From NCBI GenBank assembly GCA_904063045.1, contig CAJFCJ010000012.1:2558498-2622497 (forward strand): a stretch of 64,000 bases of DNA, written 5' to 3'. Under the pieces are notes generated by a model. That model had not been told where the DNA came from. It ran no database searches and saw only the letters and a program-made list of their open reading frames with translations. Each line of letters starts with the position of its first letter. Within the stretch, counting starts at the first letter, position 1. Below, one piece after another: positions 45,631 to 58,218 of this stretch. A program made the position numbers and the translations under genes. The stretch is from Dimorphilus gyrociliatus. Lineage: Eukaryota; Annelida; Polychaeta; Dinophilidae.

Positions 45631-48600
45631 TTATATAAATGCTACGGAAGAAGCTACGCGTGGCATTTGTTCTTATTGTCTAACGCCGTGAGAAATATCG
45701 ATCTTTTGCCTCGGCGCTAGTACTAACTATAAAACGTGATGCTTTGCATTGGGATTTAAAAGAAACCTTTAAAATCATTCTCATTTGATTTGGCACCCTT
45801 TAAATAGTTTATTTATACTTTATATAAGAAAGAAGGCAAAAAGGAAAAAAACAAGAGCGAAAGTCTCTGCTTCGTGAATGGACGCTTTTCTAGGTTTCAT
45901 CTTTCCCAACGTGTCAAGGTTATCTAAGAATTAGTAGGAAAAAGATGAAAATGTTTACCTAAACCACCTTTACAAATAAAAATACCAGCGGTTTTCTTGC
46001 AGCTAAACTAGCCAACTAAATAAATAAAATAGAACGCTTTTAATCAATTTTTACTTGGTTAAGAGTAAAAAAGTGAGAAAATTAAATCTGTGCAATTAAT
46101 AATTAAAATTTAAAGTTGAAGAGCGAATCTAAAAACAATCTTTGTTTCTGTCTGTCTGTCTGTCTCTCTCTCTCTCGCTCTCTCGCTCTTTAGGCTATTT
46201 TTATAATCCGCTGCTTCATCATACCTCCTTGAAAACAAACAAAAAAAAGACAATAAGAATTTTTCTCAATAGAAGATATAATTTATGTCCTTGTTTTAGA
46301 TCAGAGAGGCCGATAGGCTATTAGTTGTTTTTAAAAGGTTGAAATACTCTATTGGTACCCAAAAAATAACAGGTAAAGGAAACGAAAGTGTTGTTACACG
46401 GTTTCACATTTCTGTGAACAAACATAAAAAAGGTTGAAGGAAAAAAGATAAAAAACACTTTTTTCTTACTACTTAAAGATGCTAGATATTTCTTCTTTTT
46501 ATTAAAACGCTTCCTTTGCCTAACTCTTTTTTTTACGTTTGTAAATTAGTTAAATACTCCATGCCATTCTTTTCTTCACACATACACACACATACACGCA
46601 CACTCTCTCTCTCTCTCTTTCTATCTCTTTTGAAAACACCTTTTTCACTTTCTCCATCTTCTCCTTCTTCTTTTTTCTCATTAATTTCCCTTTTTCTCTC
46701 TTTTTAAACAGTATCCTCATCATATCAAACCGAATAATTCCCACGCCAACAAACTAGTTGTTATGCTGCAACGTCGAAAACGCTACCGAAATCGTACTAT
46801 TCTAGGATACAAGACATTAGCAAGAGGAGAAGTGAATCTTACACAAGTACTACAAAAAAGTCAAGACAGACAGTTAGAATTATATAATGCTAATAAAGAA
46901 TCGTGCCGTAATTCCGTTGGCTTTATTGTCGTTCAAAATTTGACTACACTGCCAGTGAATGAGGAACAAAACGGTGGGGCTAGTCGCGCTAAGGAGCGAG
47001 TATTTTTCTCCCAAAATTCCGAAGCGGAACGTTCTCCTGAGGGGGAACTCTCCGAAGACGATCTCGAAGATGACTCCTACGAAGAAGACTTAACCGAAGA
47101 CGAAGATAGGTTGGATAGAATACCTAGAGTGCCTCGAAGGAGGAAGATGCCAACAAGATTCCGCCACAGTAATATTAAAGAGAAGCTAAGGGCGTTCTTA
47201 AAGAATTTTAAAAGGGGTAACTATCTTTTTTATTTGCTTCTAAAAATTCTAGTTCTTCTCTGGAGCTATTTTCCCCCTGCCACGTCTCTCTACTTAATGA
47301 GGGAGTCGGCAAATGCATTCAAATTAAAAGGAATATATTGATAAAAAAAAAAAACAGCAAAGACTTCTTTCCATTACATTCTTCAATGGCATATATTTGT
47401 ACAAATATCTAGTATTGTATTGTATTATATATTGTATTTTGTTGTATATTGTATTATTCTAGTATCAAGTCCTATTTTGGTATCAAATAGCTTGTTATTT
47501 TCTGTTTGGGAAAATCAATTCAAATTTAGCAAGGCCCCTAAATAGCCCAACAGCTTTTTGTCATAGCATCATGCTAAAAACTAAAAAACCAAAAAAAAAA
47601 GCCCATGGGTGGTGAAAGGCTGATGGTTTAAGGCTTTATCTCCTCTAGCAGGAATACTGGCCCCGGGAGATCCTAAAAGGGCTCTATAAATACAAAGCAG
47701 TATGCCGATATTCGGTAAAGAAAAAGAATATTTCAATCCCCCCAACCCCAATCTCAGACGTTAAATCTGTAAAAATGCATTTTAATGGTATAGTTGACCA
47801 ATTTTTTAATGAAGGAGAATGGAAGAAATGCAAACAAAGTGAAAGAGAGGCCTCTCCCAAAGAAAAGCAGAGTACATTGTGTATGTGTAATATATTTAGA
47901 CTAAGGAATATTTAAGTTGGGACCAAATTGAAGATGAATGTTATTGTTAAGCACAGTATTAGCTAGCCGGCGGATCATTGAAATTTTATTATTAAAGGTT
48001 GAGTAGTCGAATAAATTTGGGAAGGAGACGAGAAGAGAACAAAAGAAGATATATACAGTATATATAATACAATATATACGATTGATAAAGAAAATCTTGA
48101 CGAGAAAGGAATATCTCTCTCACCTAACTCTTTGTCTTTGTACTTTGAACTCTAATAGAGAAATTGATTAAAAAAAAACAGTTTGTTTTCTTTTTTGAAA
48201 AGGAAGAATTAGTAAATTTTTGATTGTTGATGAATTTACCGCCTCAACAAATCTGAATGTCAAGTGATGTTTGTAAAGGCGAGGGAGATGAGGAGAAGCT
48301 CAGAATAAACTCGACTCATTTTGTAATATTGTAACAAAATTGGTTTGGAAAATTTACAAGAGAAATTTACGACTTGTTGCTTTTTCTCTTTTTCTTTCTT
48401 GTTTGTCTAACAACATTTTATCTCTTTTTTTCATTCTCTCTCTCTCTCTTTATAGTCTTTGTCTATTAATCCTATGATAGCAAGCAAGGCAATTAGTTTA
48501 CACATGCCCAAGTTATGACTGATTGCAGAAGACTGTAATGTATCAATGAGATTAACGACGTTTGTCTGAAAAGTTGGCAGAAGGTTACTGACCCAGTCTT

Positions 48601-50814
48601 AGTTTCTAGGCGTCATCAGCTTGACGCATTAAAGTGAATTTTATATCCATTTAAAAAGAAATTGATTTAAGACCCGCATTTAATCTAAATTTTGTCAAAT
48701 GTGACACTACCGCCTTGACCTGGTAGACAGAGGGAGAAAGTGCGTGAATGCGTGTGTGGGTGTGAGATGGGAAAAGGGGGAGGAAGAGGAAAAAAATCTG
48801 ACCTAAATTAGGCTCTGGCCTTCGATGACTTAGAGGTAGTCATTAGGCCAGGGGGAATCCATTATCGCCCCAATGATTACTGTACAAACTAATAAAAATA
48901 ACCAGACATCCGTATAACTATTATCTTAAGAAAACTGGCTTTTTTCAACGCTTCCAGGAAATTGTTCATAGGAAAATTTGTTGCAAACCGATAAAATGCA
49001 ACCGTCACCCATCTGACGTCGGTTCGTAAGAATCCTTAATAAACGTAAGGAGCACTTGGGATCTTCCAAATAGCTTTGACCTTGGCTTAGACTTTTCGCT
49101 AAAAAAATCTATGCCTTTTTAATATTCCCTAAGGTTAAGCCGACAAAATCCAATGTTCATCAAGCATGGAATGATAAATATTAAATAATTTTCTTCACCT
49201 ATTTTTCTTCAGGTGACGACGCTCTAGAAATTGATCCGGACGAAGAGAACCAGAGAGAATTGGAGGAATTGATTGACGAATTGGATGATGAATTGAGCGA
49301 TTCGCCAGCTGAACAAGATAATATATCAGTGGTATCGACTCCTAAGCCAAAATTGAAGCCATTTTTTGCGTCAAAGACTTCAAAAGCGGAAGACTTTAGC
49401 GATGATAGCGGAAAGAAGAATGATTCGGATGGAGGTCACTTGGTAAGTCTTTTTACCATTCTTTTAATTGTGGCCTTTCTTTTATATATGTATATAGAGT
49501 ATATATATATAAAAGAAAACCATATAAATATAATAATAATAAAAAACAACTTGGTTGCTGTAAATCCCCCAATTGTTATACTGCTGTGGCTAAGCTAAGG
49601 TATCGTTTTAGATAAGATTTACCCATAGACTAATTAGGAATCCTATATCGCAACAATATTAATATTAATATATTAATTAATTAATTAATTAATTAATATT
49701 TTTAATAAAAACAACCTAAATGAAATAAACAAAAACAAAATGGCAAATACGATGGATATAGTGTTACGTAACACTTTTTTCTTTTTCTTTATTATCTTTT
49801 TTTCTTTCTTTCTTTCTTTTCTTTCGCTGAGAAATAACAAAACATCTAAAATAATTAAAAATTGTTTGTTGTTTGTCAATATTCAATTTCTAACTACAAT
49901 CCTCATCCTCATCCTCTCTTCCTTAATCAGAAAATTCTTAAGAAAAGAGCTCTTTTTACATTTTTTTTTGAAATATTAAAACAAAAACAAGTAAATGAAA
50001 TGGGAAAGGAAAACAAATTTTTTCTTATATTGATTTTAACAGATCGTTAAACTTCGAAATAAAAAAGAGGTAAGAGAAAGCAAAAGCATAATAATACGAA
50101 TAATAAGAAATTGTTTTAAAGATTGCTATGCAAATGATCTCTATTTATTTTAGAAGTAATTAGGAAATTATTAATTAGTAGAGGAGCATCTTATGCTTTT
50201 TTTTTTTCTTTTTACTTTTAATACTAAAACAAGATTATTGCTCTAGTTTGTTATTCTTGCTGTATTATATTCAACACATCAATAGTTTTTTCTTATTAAA
50301 ATGAATTTATAAAAGAAGGAAGAAGTGGAAAATATTTCAAAAATATTACTAATATTGATTGTTACAACTTATTTTTGTCTCTCTTTATTCTTTTATCACT
50401 TCATTTAAAAGGGTAAAGCTTTCTGACTTTGATAAATATTTATTAGCTCACTTTATATTTAGTATAATATCAAGTTTATAGAATTATCAAGATTTTGCCC
50501 CTAAGTATAGTTATATATCTATATATATATATATGATCTTATGCTCATTATCCTATTGCATTTCCTTACTATACTTACCATTAATTATTTTTTGTTTTAA
50601 CTTTGATACTGATGAGCCTATATATTGCTTTGATAAACAACCTTATTTATATACATATATACTGTATATGAATTAATATTGTATTTCTTATTTTAACCTT
50701 ATTACGTTACATATTATGTTTTTTTTTATATACAAAGAAAAACATGAATGCACTGGGTAAATTTTTACCAAAAGAAAAAAACTATGAAAAAGTAACACTA
50801 TCTCTTTTTCTCTT

Positions 50815-50860
<46 letters not shown>

Positions 50861-51372
50861 GTAAATTTTTGCCTACAAAAATATAGTCAAAACAAAAATT
50901 TTAACTTTAACGAACCATAATTATTATAATAATTATCGCAAAAAGAACAATAAAAGGATTCCTTAATTACTGATGCATGACCTATTATTTTGCATGTCAC
51001 TCTTGCAGACCGATCACGGAGAGGAAGTTAAGAAGGAGGAAGTGAAAAAAAATAGATCTTCTTCAATTACTGCAGAATCCTTTATGAAAAAATTTACGAA
51101 AAGCCACGGACAGAGTCATCAGGATGTTGTTGACAAGTCTAGTGAACCGACTGAGGTAGCCGGATGTTTGTTTTTTTTTGTTTGTTTTTTGTATTTTCTT
51201 ACCGTAATTGTTGCTACTCGTTTTCGGTTTATACGGTCCGTACAAACAACATCGTATAAATTCTTAACCCCGCCAACTACGTATTTTAAAAGAATAGATA
51301 AATAGATGAATAGATAGAGAGATAGATAATAGTAAAAGAAGGCATAGAAAAGAGAGAAGGAGGGGGCAGGGA

Positions 51373-51410
<38 letters not shown>

Positions 51411-52913
51411 ACAGATAATTCTTTTTCTCTCTCTTTTCACTTAAACTTTACCTCCCTCTTTCTCTTGGCTGCTTCTCTTCCCTTTTATTAACGAGACTAA
51501 TGCAGATAAGACTGTTGAAAAACGAACAAGAGAAAAAATCACAAACGTCTAAACCAATCTCTACACAGCCTTCAACTGATTTATTAGCCATACATTTTAA
51601 CGTTAAATGAATTAATTTCTATAGTATGAAAGACCTAAAAACAAGAAAAGGCGCGAATTATTGAATAATTTTATAAACGAATAGATAATGGATTCTTTTT
51701 TGGCTTTTGAAGTAAAGTTTGTCGTTTCCCTCTAGTCCCATTCCATCCTTCTATTGCCCGGCTACTGCTTTAATAAAAAAGAGGAAGGGAGGCAATTAAG
51801 AACCATCAGTTCTGTCGTTTTTTTTTATTTAACGGCCTTAAAAGGGAAAAAAGAGAATGATAAACGTTCGAGTAGAAAGATGAGGCTCTTTTTCATTAAT
51901 CCTATAATTCACGATTACCGAAATATGACGTTAGATAGATAGACTAGCCAGACAGGGAAGGAGGGATGGAGGAGTAAATGATTGAAAGAAGGAATGTGTG
52001 TGTTTGTGTTTGTGTGTGTGTGTGTGTGTTTTTCTTTATTAATGTAGCTTTACTGGCTTTACTAGATTAGAAAATGACAAAATGGGTAATAACAACCAAT
52101 AACATTTTGTTATTTTATAATACCAAGTACCAAAATAAGAAGGATGATAATGATAATAATCGTCGTATATAACTAGAATGAAAAGGTTCTATAAAAAGGT
52201 AGCATTCTAATAGTAAAGAGAAAAGAATAGAAAAGGAAAATATTGAAACAACATTGAAAATATGAAGGAAAAGATGAAAGAGAATTTATGATAGTCTCGG
52301 TTAATGAGGTTTTAATCAAATCAATCATTTTTTTAAGCTTTGCGAAAGTAGATTAAATCCTCTTCCTTCTTTTTTTCTTTTTTTTCTTCAAAATGTCAAT
52401 TATAATGGAGAATAAGAAAAAGTAAAAGGCGTCATCAGCGTCAGACGCTCGAAAATCGTCGATTAATCAATTTTTTCTCCTTGAATGAAAAGAGAATAAA
52501 TTGATTATATTAAAGAAAGTCAGAAACAGTTGTAATACAAATGTGCATTATGTATTATATAAGAAATAACTATAATTCTTTCATTGAAAAGCCTAGTTTT
52601 AACTAACGGATTGTGATTTTTTTTCAACATTTCATTCATTAACAGCCTCGTAAAGCGTTCATGGAGCAATTAAACGCTGTTCTCGGAAGTGAAGATAACT
52701 TACCTTCCTGCGTTCTCTTAGTTAATACTTCGGAAGGTCAAGGCCAAAAATTATCGAAATTATTATCAACGAACGCGGCGTTCAAGCTAATCTGCACTCA
52801 TTGTCAAGCGGAAGTTAAAGCAACATTGGCATCTATCGTAAATAGGATACAAAAATTGTAAGTATACATATATAGATAAAGCATTATATTTATATATTAT
52901 ATTTATTATATAG

Positions 52914-52955
<42 letters not shown>

Positions 52956-53253
52956 TATTTATTTTATACTCTTTTCATTCATCTATCTCTCCATCCATCC
53001 ATCTTTTTTTTTTTCAAATCCTTTAAAATGATATTTAACAATTCCATAAGACCTTGAAAAAAGAATGTATCCAAACAAACTTAATGGACTAAGCGAATCA
53101 CTTAGCAAACTACTAATAAAGACTTGAAAAATAAATAAATAAACGCTTTTCCACTAATACCTGGGCCAACAGCAGCTTGAAGCGTCTATCTCTTTTGTTT
53201 TGCCTTTCTTTTTATCCTACCCTTTTTCAATTTCTCACTTTTCTCTCTCTCTC

Positions 53254-53284
<31 letters not shown>

Positions 53285-53735
53285 CCCCTTTTGTTTCTGA
53301 AAGAGTGAAAAGAATACTGATAATATTGTCAATTTGTTAAGTGAAGAAGGAGGAAGCAATATTATAGATGAAATTGTTTGAGTGATATAGTAGTAAAGGG
53401 TAAAGAAAGTAGAGATTTTCCCATAATAGTAGGTGTCTAAGCACAAAGATCCCTTTGCACTTTTCTCAACAGAAGAGCTGGCTTTTCACTTGATAGAAGT
53501 ATAAAATCAAAGACAACTGCCCATAGACAATATATATATAACTAGATGTACGAATATAATTGTACAGTTAATACAGTTGTTGAACAGTTTTCGTTCTACA
53601 TTGTAAACATATCTTTATAGTATTATCTTGAATTTCCTTTTTTCCCATTTATCCGTATTTTTTCTTTGCCTTTCTTTTCAATTTCTCCTTTGAATTGTCG
53701 ATCCTATGGACGAGAGGTTTTTCTTAATGTAATAC

Positions 53736-53780
<45 letters not shown>

Positions 53781-56410
53781 AATATGTATATATTCATCTG
53801 TCTATATTGTTTGTTTTTGCGCAATTTTTTCCAAATAGACGTAACGCTGGCCAATTATCTTACAACGATTCTAATCATTCGTCAAATTTCGGGTTTGTTT
53901 TCTTTTATAACATTGCATTCGCACCATGTCGATTATAATCTTATTAATTAATTTTTTTTTATATTATGCTTTTATTTTATTTTAATTAATTTTTTCATTT
54001 GTTCATTTTTTTTTGACGCTTTACTTGGATGAATGCTTCTTTTTATTTAGTGATTTCTCAATAATTTCGAGCGATTCTTTTTAATTATATTACTATTTTA
54101 CATATATAAATTATATGTATATATATATATATAGTATAGCATTCTTGTAAATGTTTAATCGCTTTTTGATTGGTTGAGGAGTTGTTATTGTTTGTTTTAT
54201 TACAAACTATCCTGTTTGTTTATTATTTTTCTTTCTTTTTTTTTTGAATGTTGACGTAAAGATTGAAGCATGCTTAAGTAATTAGGAAATTAAGTAGATT
54301 CTTCCAATTGAGTTCATGTTTGTTTATATCTCTCCTGTCGGAGCTTGAATAAGTTTTAAGGAAGAAGAGAAATAATTGCACAAGTAAAGTATATATATAT
54401 GTATATACTAATATATACTGTATATACTTTACTTTACAAGATCCTCTTTTATTACTTTAATTAGTGTCTAGTGTTGTAAAATTAAAAAATAATTTAATAA
54501 TGGAAAAGAGAAGAAACGACGAAAAAGAAAGAAAGAAAACTATCCAAATCTAATAAAGGTTTTCTTTCTTTCTTTGGTTCTTTTCTTTTTCGGTGAAAAA
54601 TGTTTTTAAAGTTAGAAAAACAACGAAAGAAAAAGATTGTTTTTTTCCTTTTAATGAAAAATGAATGACTTTGGTGAGAAGTTTCATCCGGAAGATTATA
54701 TATTGATATATAGAGAATGAGATAATGGAGAACGAAGTTTTATTACCTTTTCTTCATTATTATTTAAATCTAAAGATAATTGTTGGAAATTAAATAATAG
54801 GCCTAGAAGGAAACTTTTAGTTATTTATTTATTTATATTCAATCTATCTGTCTATCTCTCCCTCTCTCCATCTCTCCATCTATCTATCTCTTCCCACTTC
54901 TAGTCTACCGGAAAACTTCTCACTCTTTAACTTAATTACATTCTCTGGCTGCTTTGCGAAAGAATAAAAAACGTTTTTTTATGTCTTTTTTTATGGAGAA
55001 GTAATATTTATATATATATATCTTTCTTCTTTCTTCCTATTTTACAGTTGCAACACGAATTCCAGGGCTCCTAATCAAATTAGGATTGTCGTTGCCGGAA
55101 CTGATGCTTATATGAATGTTGTATTAAGACCTTACGTGGAACAATTTTCCGCCAAACCTCCAGATTGGCAGGCCTATGTCAAATTTATTTACATACCGCT
55201 ATCTTGTACTTCCACCTTAGCCAAATACCTATCGACAATCGACTCTCTATACGCTAGCTTCTGCGAAGGCCTTTGGAAAGAGTTTTTCGACACGAAAGGC
55301 GATAGTCCTGGTAGGTGATAAATTAACACTCGGGCTTTTTGTTTGTTTCTTCGCTGTTGCTCTATCTCTCTCTCTCTCTCTGTCATTCTGGATTTTTCTC
55401 TTATTCTACTGTTTTCTTATATATACATATATATATATATATACATTTATATACGTTCCAATATATTATAGTCTTTTTCTATTGTACCCTTTTCAGACTC
55501 GAACGAAATTGTTAACAAGTTGCAACGGTACCTGGAGAAATGTCATCATACTGTTCAAATGCCAATCGCTGAAGCTCTAATTGTTCGTAAGGATAAATGG
55601 TTAGCAGATTCGCTATTAAAATAGAGTTGATATACCTATATACTATACACTTATTTATACATGTTTATACGATTTTCCAGCCATTTGGCATTTAATTCGG
55701 AAGACGACTCGAACCGTATCTCTGTACCATTCATCATGGACGTTCGAGTTGGACCTATCGAACTACCAAATGTTAATCTTTGTTCAGTTGACTACGATGA
55801 ATCGTCATCCTCCGTTGTAATGGGACCAAACTCACCACCTAGTTCAACGTCAGGTAGCACGGACCGTCGACAAGAGCATTCGCCACCTGGTTCACCAAAC
55901 TTTAGTGCCAATACAACAACCTCAAATCTTATGTCTCCTAGTGATAATAGAATCGAATTAATCGACCTCCAATTAGATTACTGGCACCCAGCCTCCCTTG
56001 AAACTTGTAAGGAGAGGGAAAAAGAAAAGGAGAAATCCTTTAAGAAAGAAATAAAATGCTCTTTAAAGACTCAATTCAAAAGTGTGCTAATATATAGACT
56101 GATTCTTCCCAATAAAATAAATGATCCTCATTTAATAAGCCTAACCATAGCAACAAAGGAAAAGTCGAAAAAATTAATGAGAATTGGGAAGAAGAATAAG
56201 GAAGAATCAAAGACGCAATTAATGATAAATAGACTGGTGTGCACGACCAAAAGCCAAAGCCAGGCACTTTCTACTCATATAGACGGGCACGAATGGCAGG
56301 CAGTAAAATTCTTCCAGATAAATCCATTATGGCCGACTCACGTCAAATATTTACCATTTTTAATTGCAGTAGATGAATTCAGTTATTCATTGCCCATTAA
56401 TATATCTTAA
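39293..56410 (+). CDS. PACS: Phosphofurin acidic cluster sorting protein (PACS)
   Basis: Ten exons: 39293-39399, 43236-43323, 45075-45164, 46712-47216, 49213-49442, 51009-51155, 52646-52857, 55048-55310, 55497-55599, 55681-56410. They total 2,475 bp, or 824 aa (human PACS2 889, PACS1 963). PACS proteins link cargo with phosphorylated acidic clusters to AP-1 and other adaptors in trans-Golgi, endosome and ER-mitochondria traffic. The N-terminal cargo-binding region is clear: MKLFANFDIDKNTSNCMPR, RLVVKKPPEADLSSVIVAVKI, and DTEIELGCSLQYPH matching the cargo-contact strand, then RRKRYRNRTILGYKTLA. An acidic Ser-containing cluster at about residues 200-231 corresponds to the autoregulatory middle region. 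VSTPKPKLKPFF precedes the linker. From PRKAFMEQLNAVL onward the conserved C-terminal half follows, including the LVNTSEGQGQ and QLDYWHP blocks. The last exon codes 243 codons without introns. Introns 1-7 are 1.5-3.8 kb, far longer than in the neighbours. Confidence 0.95.
39400..43235 (+). other. PACS intron 1
   Basis: A 3.8-kb first intron, the longest in the window. It holds a (TA)n tract at 40417-40457, GA and CT tracts (near 40508-40530 and 40804-40835) and a somewhat GC-richer patch near 42180-42300 with GGCCCAATGGGCCT. No exon was recognised. Position and length would suit transcriptional control elements, which is inference. Confidence 0.5.
40417..40457. repeat. (TA)n microsatellite
   Basis: About 20 TA units in PACS intron 1. 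Confidence 0.95.
43324..46711 (+). other. PACS introns 2 and 3
   Basis: Introns of 1,751 and 1,547 bp flank the small exon at 45075-45164. They contain CT tracts, an (AT)n run at 45586-45627 and (CA)n/(CT)n near 46578-46620. Apart from that exon I see no coding sequence. Confidence 0.6.
45586..45627. repeat. (AT)n microsatellite
   Basis: Roughly 21 uninterrupted AT units in PACS intron 3. Confidence 0.95.
47217..49212 (+). other. PACS intron 4, with a complex GC-richer block
   Basis: About 2.0 kb. Unlike most noncoding DNA here, 47520-47710 and 48480-49140 are low in simple repeats and relatively GC-rich. The first block has CCCATGGG, GGCCCCGGG and a TATA-like CTATAAATAC at 47684-47693. The second has CGTCATCAGCTTGACGC, TTAGGCCAGGGGG and several TGACCT/GACC-type half-sites. 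No open frame of note was found, so regulatory sequence is one possible reading. Confidence 0.4.
49671..49697. repeat. (ATTA)n microsatellite
   Basis: Tandem TTAA/ATTA tetranucleotides in PACS intron 5. Confidence 0.9.
50825..50857. repeat. (TC)n microsatellite
   Basis: Uninterrupted CT/TC run in PACS intron 5. Confidence 0.95.
51376..51406. repeat. (GA)n microsatellite
   Basis: Uninterrupted GA run in PACS intron 6. Confidence 0.95.
52858..55047 (+). other. PACS intron 7
   Basis: A 2.2-kb AT-rich intron with (TA)n at 52919-52951 and 53750-53773, a CT-rich stretch near 53240-53280, long poly-T runs and an inverted repeat at 54382-54434. No exon was recognised. Confidence 0.6.
54382..54434. 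repeat. Inverted repeat with 14-bp arms
   Basis: AAGTAAAGTATATA at 54382-54395 is matched by its exact reverse complement TATATACTTTACTT at 54421-54434. The 25-base TA-rich loop can itself pair in part. It lies inside PACS intron 7. Confidence 0.85.
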
Positions 56411-56857
56411 AGAAACAATATAACACATACAACCAAACCTTATAAACGCATTCGTACGTACAAACAAACAAACATTCATTCATTCATTCATACATACATA
56501 TTTACCTGCACACGTATATTTATACATTTACAAACAAAACATTTGGTTTTATTATATTAACGATGGCGTTTTGGATGGCATTAATGACTATAATAAGGAT
56601 GCGGATGATAATGATGATGACGATGATGTTGATGACGATAACGATGATGATGATGACGACGATGATGATGATAATAATAATAATAATAATAATAATATTA
56701 ATGATAATTATGATTACTATGATGAACAAAAAAAAAGACAATGCTATTATTTTTTTTTCAATTGAATTTTCTAGTCTTTTCTCTGCCTAATTTGTTTTTA
56801 CATATGTATTTGTATTTGTATTTATGTGTGTAAGAGAGAAGGAGAGGAAAGAAAGTG

Positions 56858-56891
<34 letters not shown>

Positions 56892-58218
56892 TAAGCATTT
56901 AAGGTATATTCCTTATCTACCCATCTATCTGTCTCTCTTTCTTACGCCCTCTCTCTCTCTCTCTCTCTCTCCCTCACTTCCCTCTTCTCTCCGTCTCTCT
57001 TCCTTCCTTCTCGTACTGATTTATATGTTAATTATTTTCATTGTAACAGAAAACTTCTATATTTTGTTTTATTCTTTTTTTTGCGGTGCTTTACGCGTTC
57101 CATTTATCTTTAAAAAAAAATAAAGAAAAAGAAAGAAAAGAGACAAAAAAAGGAAACAAAACGCAGAGCATCAGTAACTAGTAGCTCAATAAGATAATAA
57201 ATAAAATTATGTGTACAAGTATTTTTCATTCTCTCTCTCTCTCTCTCTCTTGTATAACGAAGATGAAAGCAATAAAGCTGAAAGAGCCAAAGGAAAGAAT
57301 ATATGTATATGCCTATATTGCTAACATAATCGTTAATTAATAAGGTGAAAAAGAGAAATTATGATAAGAGAGATACGAATGATAATAGTTTTCTTTTCTT
57401 TGTTGTGTTTGTATAAAGATTGTTTTAAAAGGAAAAATTCCCAATTGTCAATTGTTTAATGCCATATAAATAGAAATGATTTAAAAGAACAAGAAACAAA
57501 AATAGGAGGAAATATACAAAGAACAAATGAATAACGTTTCTTTTATGTTATAATAGAATGAATGAATTAACTAATCAATCAATCAATCAGTCATATATTC
57601 CTTTTTATTTCATTATATTAATATATTAAAGCAATATTTATATATAATATACATTTATTATATAAGTTTTATATAGAAATTCATCTTTTAGCTTTCTTTT
57701 ATTTGCAGTTGTTTCGTTAGAAAAAAGTGTATATTCAAAACTGGCAAAACACATTCATTCAAATCAAATTGACGCCCTTCAGAGTTCGTATCGTTTCTCT
57801 TCTTCTTCTTCTTCTTCCTTTTCCTCTGAGGAAGGCATCTCTCTCTCTACACCCTCCCCTTTTGCCTCCCTTCTTGCTTGTCTGTCATTTTAATTACATT
57901 CATTAACCGACCCTGCTCCGACTAGCGTCTTAATTTAGTCTCTTCAAGTTTTTGTTGCGGAAGCGGCTTTTTTTGCAGTCATGTTCCTATTCATTAGAAA
58001 TATTCTTCCTTCTATTCAAGACAAAGTTCCTTGTTTGACTCCTTTTATATAAACAAAAATATAAATTCTCCAATACTAATTGAGCAAAATCGTTTACGTC
58101 CATTATTCCTCTCTTTTCTTTCTTCCTTCCGTCCTTCCTTCTACAACTCCTAGTTCAGAATTCAATTTGGGTAGACAGTCAATCAATTAATCTGTCACAC
58201 AGGTGAACATTTCCTTTT
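56411..58218. other. PACS 3' region and convergent spacer
   Basis: Starts with PACS 3' UTR. It contains CATT tandem repeats (about 56474-56497), the GAT/AAT repeat listed separately, several CT and GA tracts (56860-56885, 56950-56972, 57230-57251) and AATAAA hexamers near 57198. The short Met/Asp-rich open frames here are translations of the GAT repeat. No gene was recognised. Confidence 0.6.
56597..56700. repeat. Degenerate (GAT)n/(AAT)n repeat
   Basis: Imperfect GAT units grading into a clean AAT run, in the PACS 3' region. Confidence 0.9.

Larger units (their letters stand above)
49443..52645 (+). other. PACS introns 5 and 6
   Basis: Introns of 1,566 and 1,490 bp on either side of the exon at 51009-51155. 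They hold (ATTA)n at 49671-49697, (TC)n at 50825-50857, (GA)n at 51376-51406 and (GT)n near 51998-52029. Nothing coding was recognised. Confidence 0.6.

Noticed and set aside
46550-46744. Lys/Glu-rich minus-strand open frame
   Set aside because: Reverse reading of the CT-rich tract that forms the polypyrimidine stretch before PACS exon 4.
56563-56790. Met/Ile-rich and Asp-rich open frames in the PACS 3' region
   Set aside because: These are the three readings of one degenerate GAT/AAT repeat.
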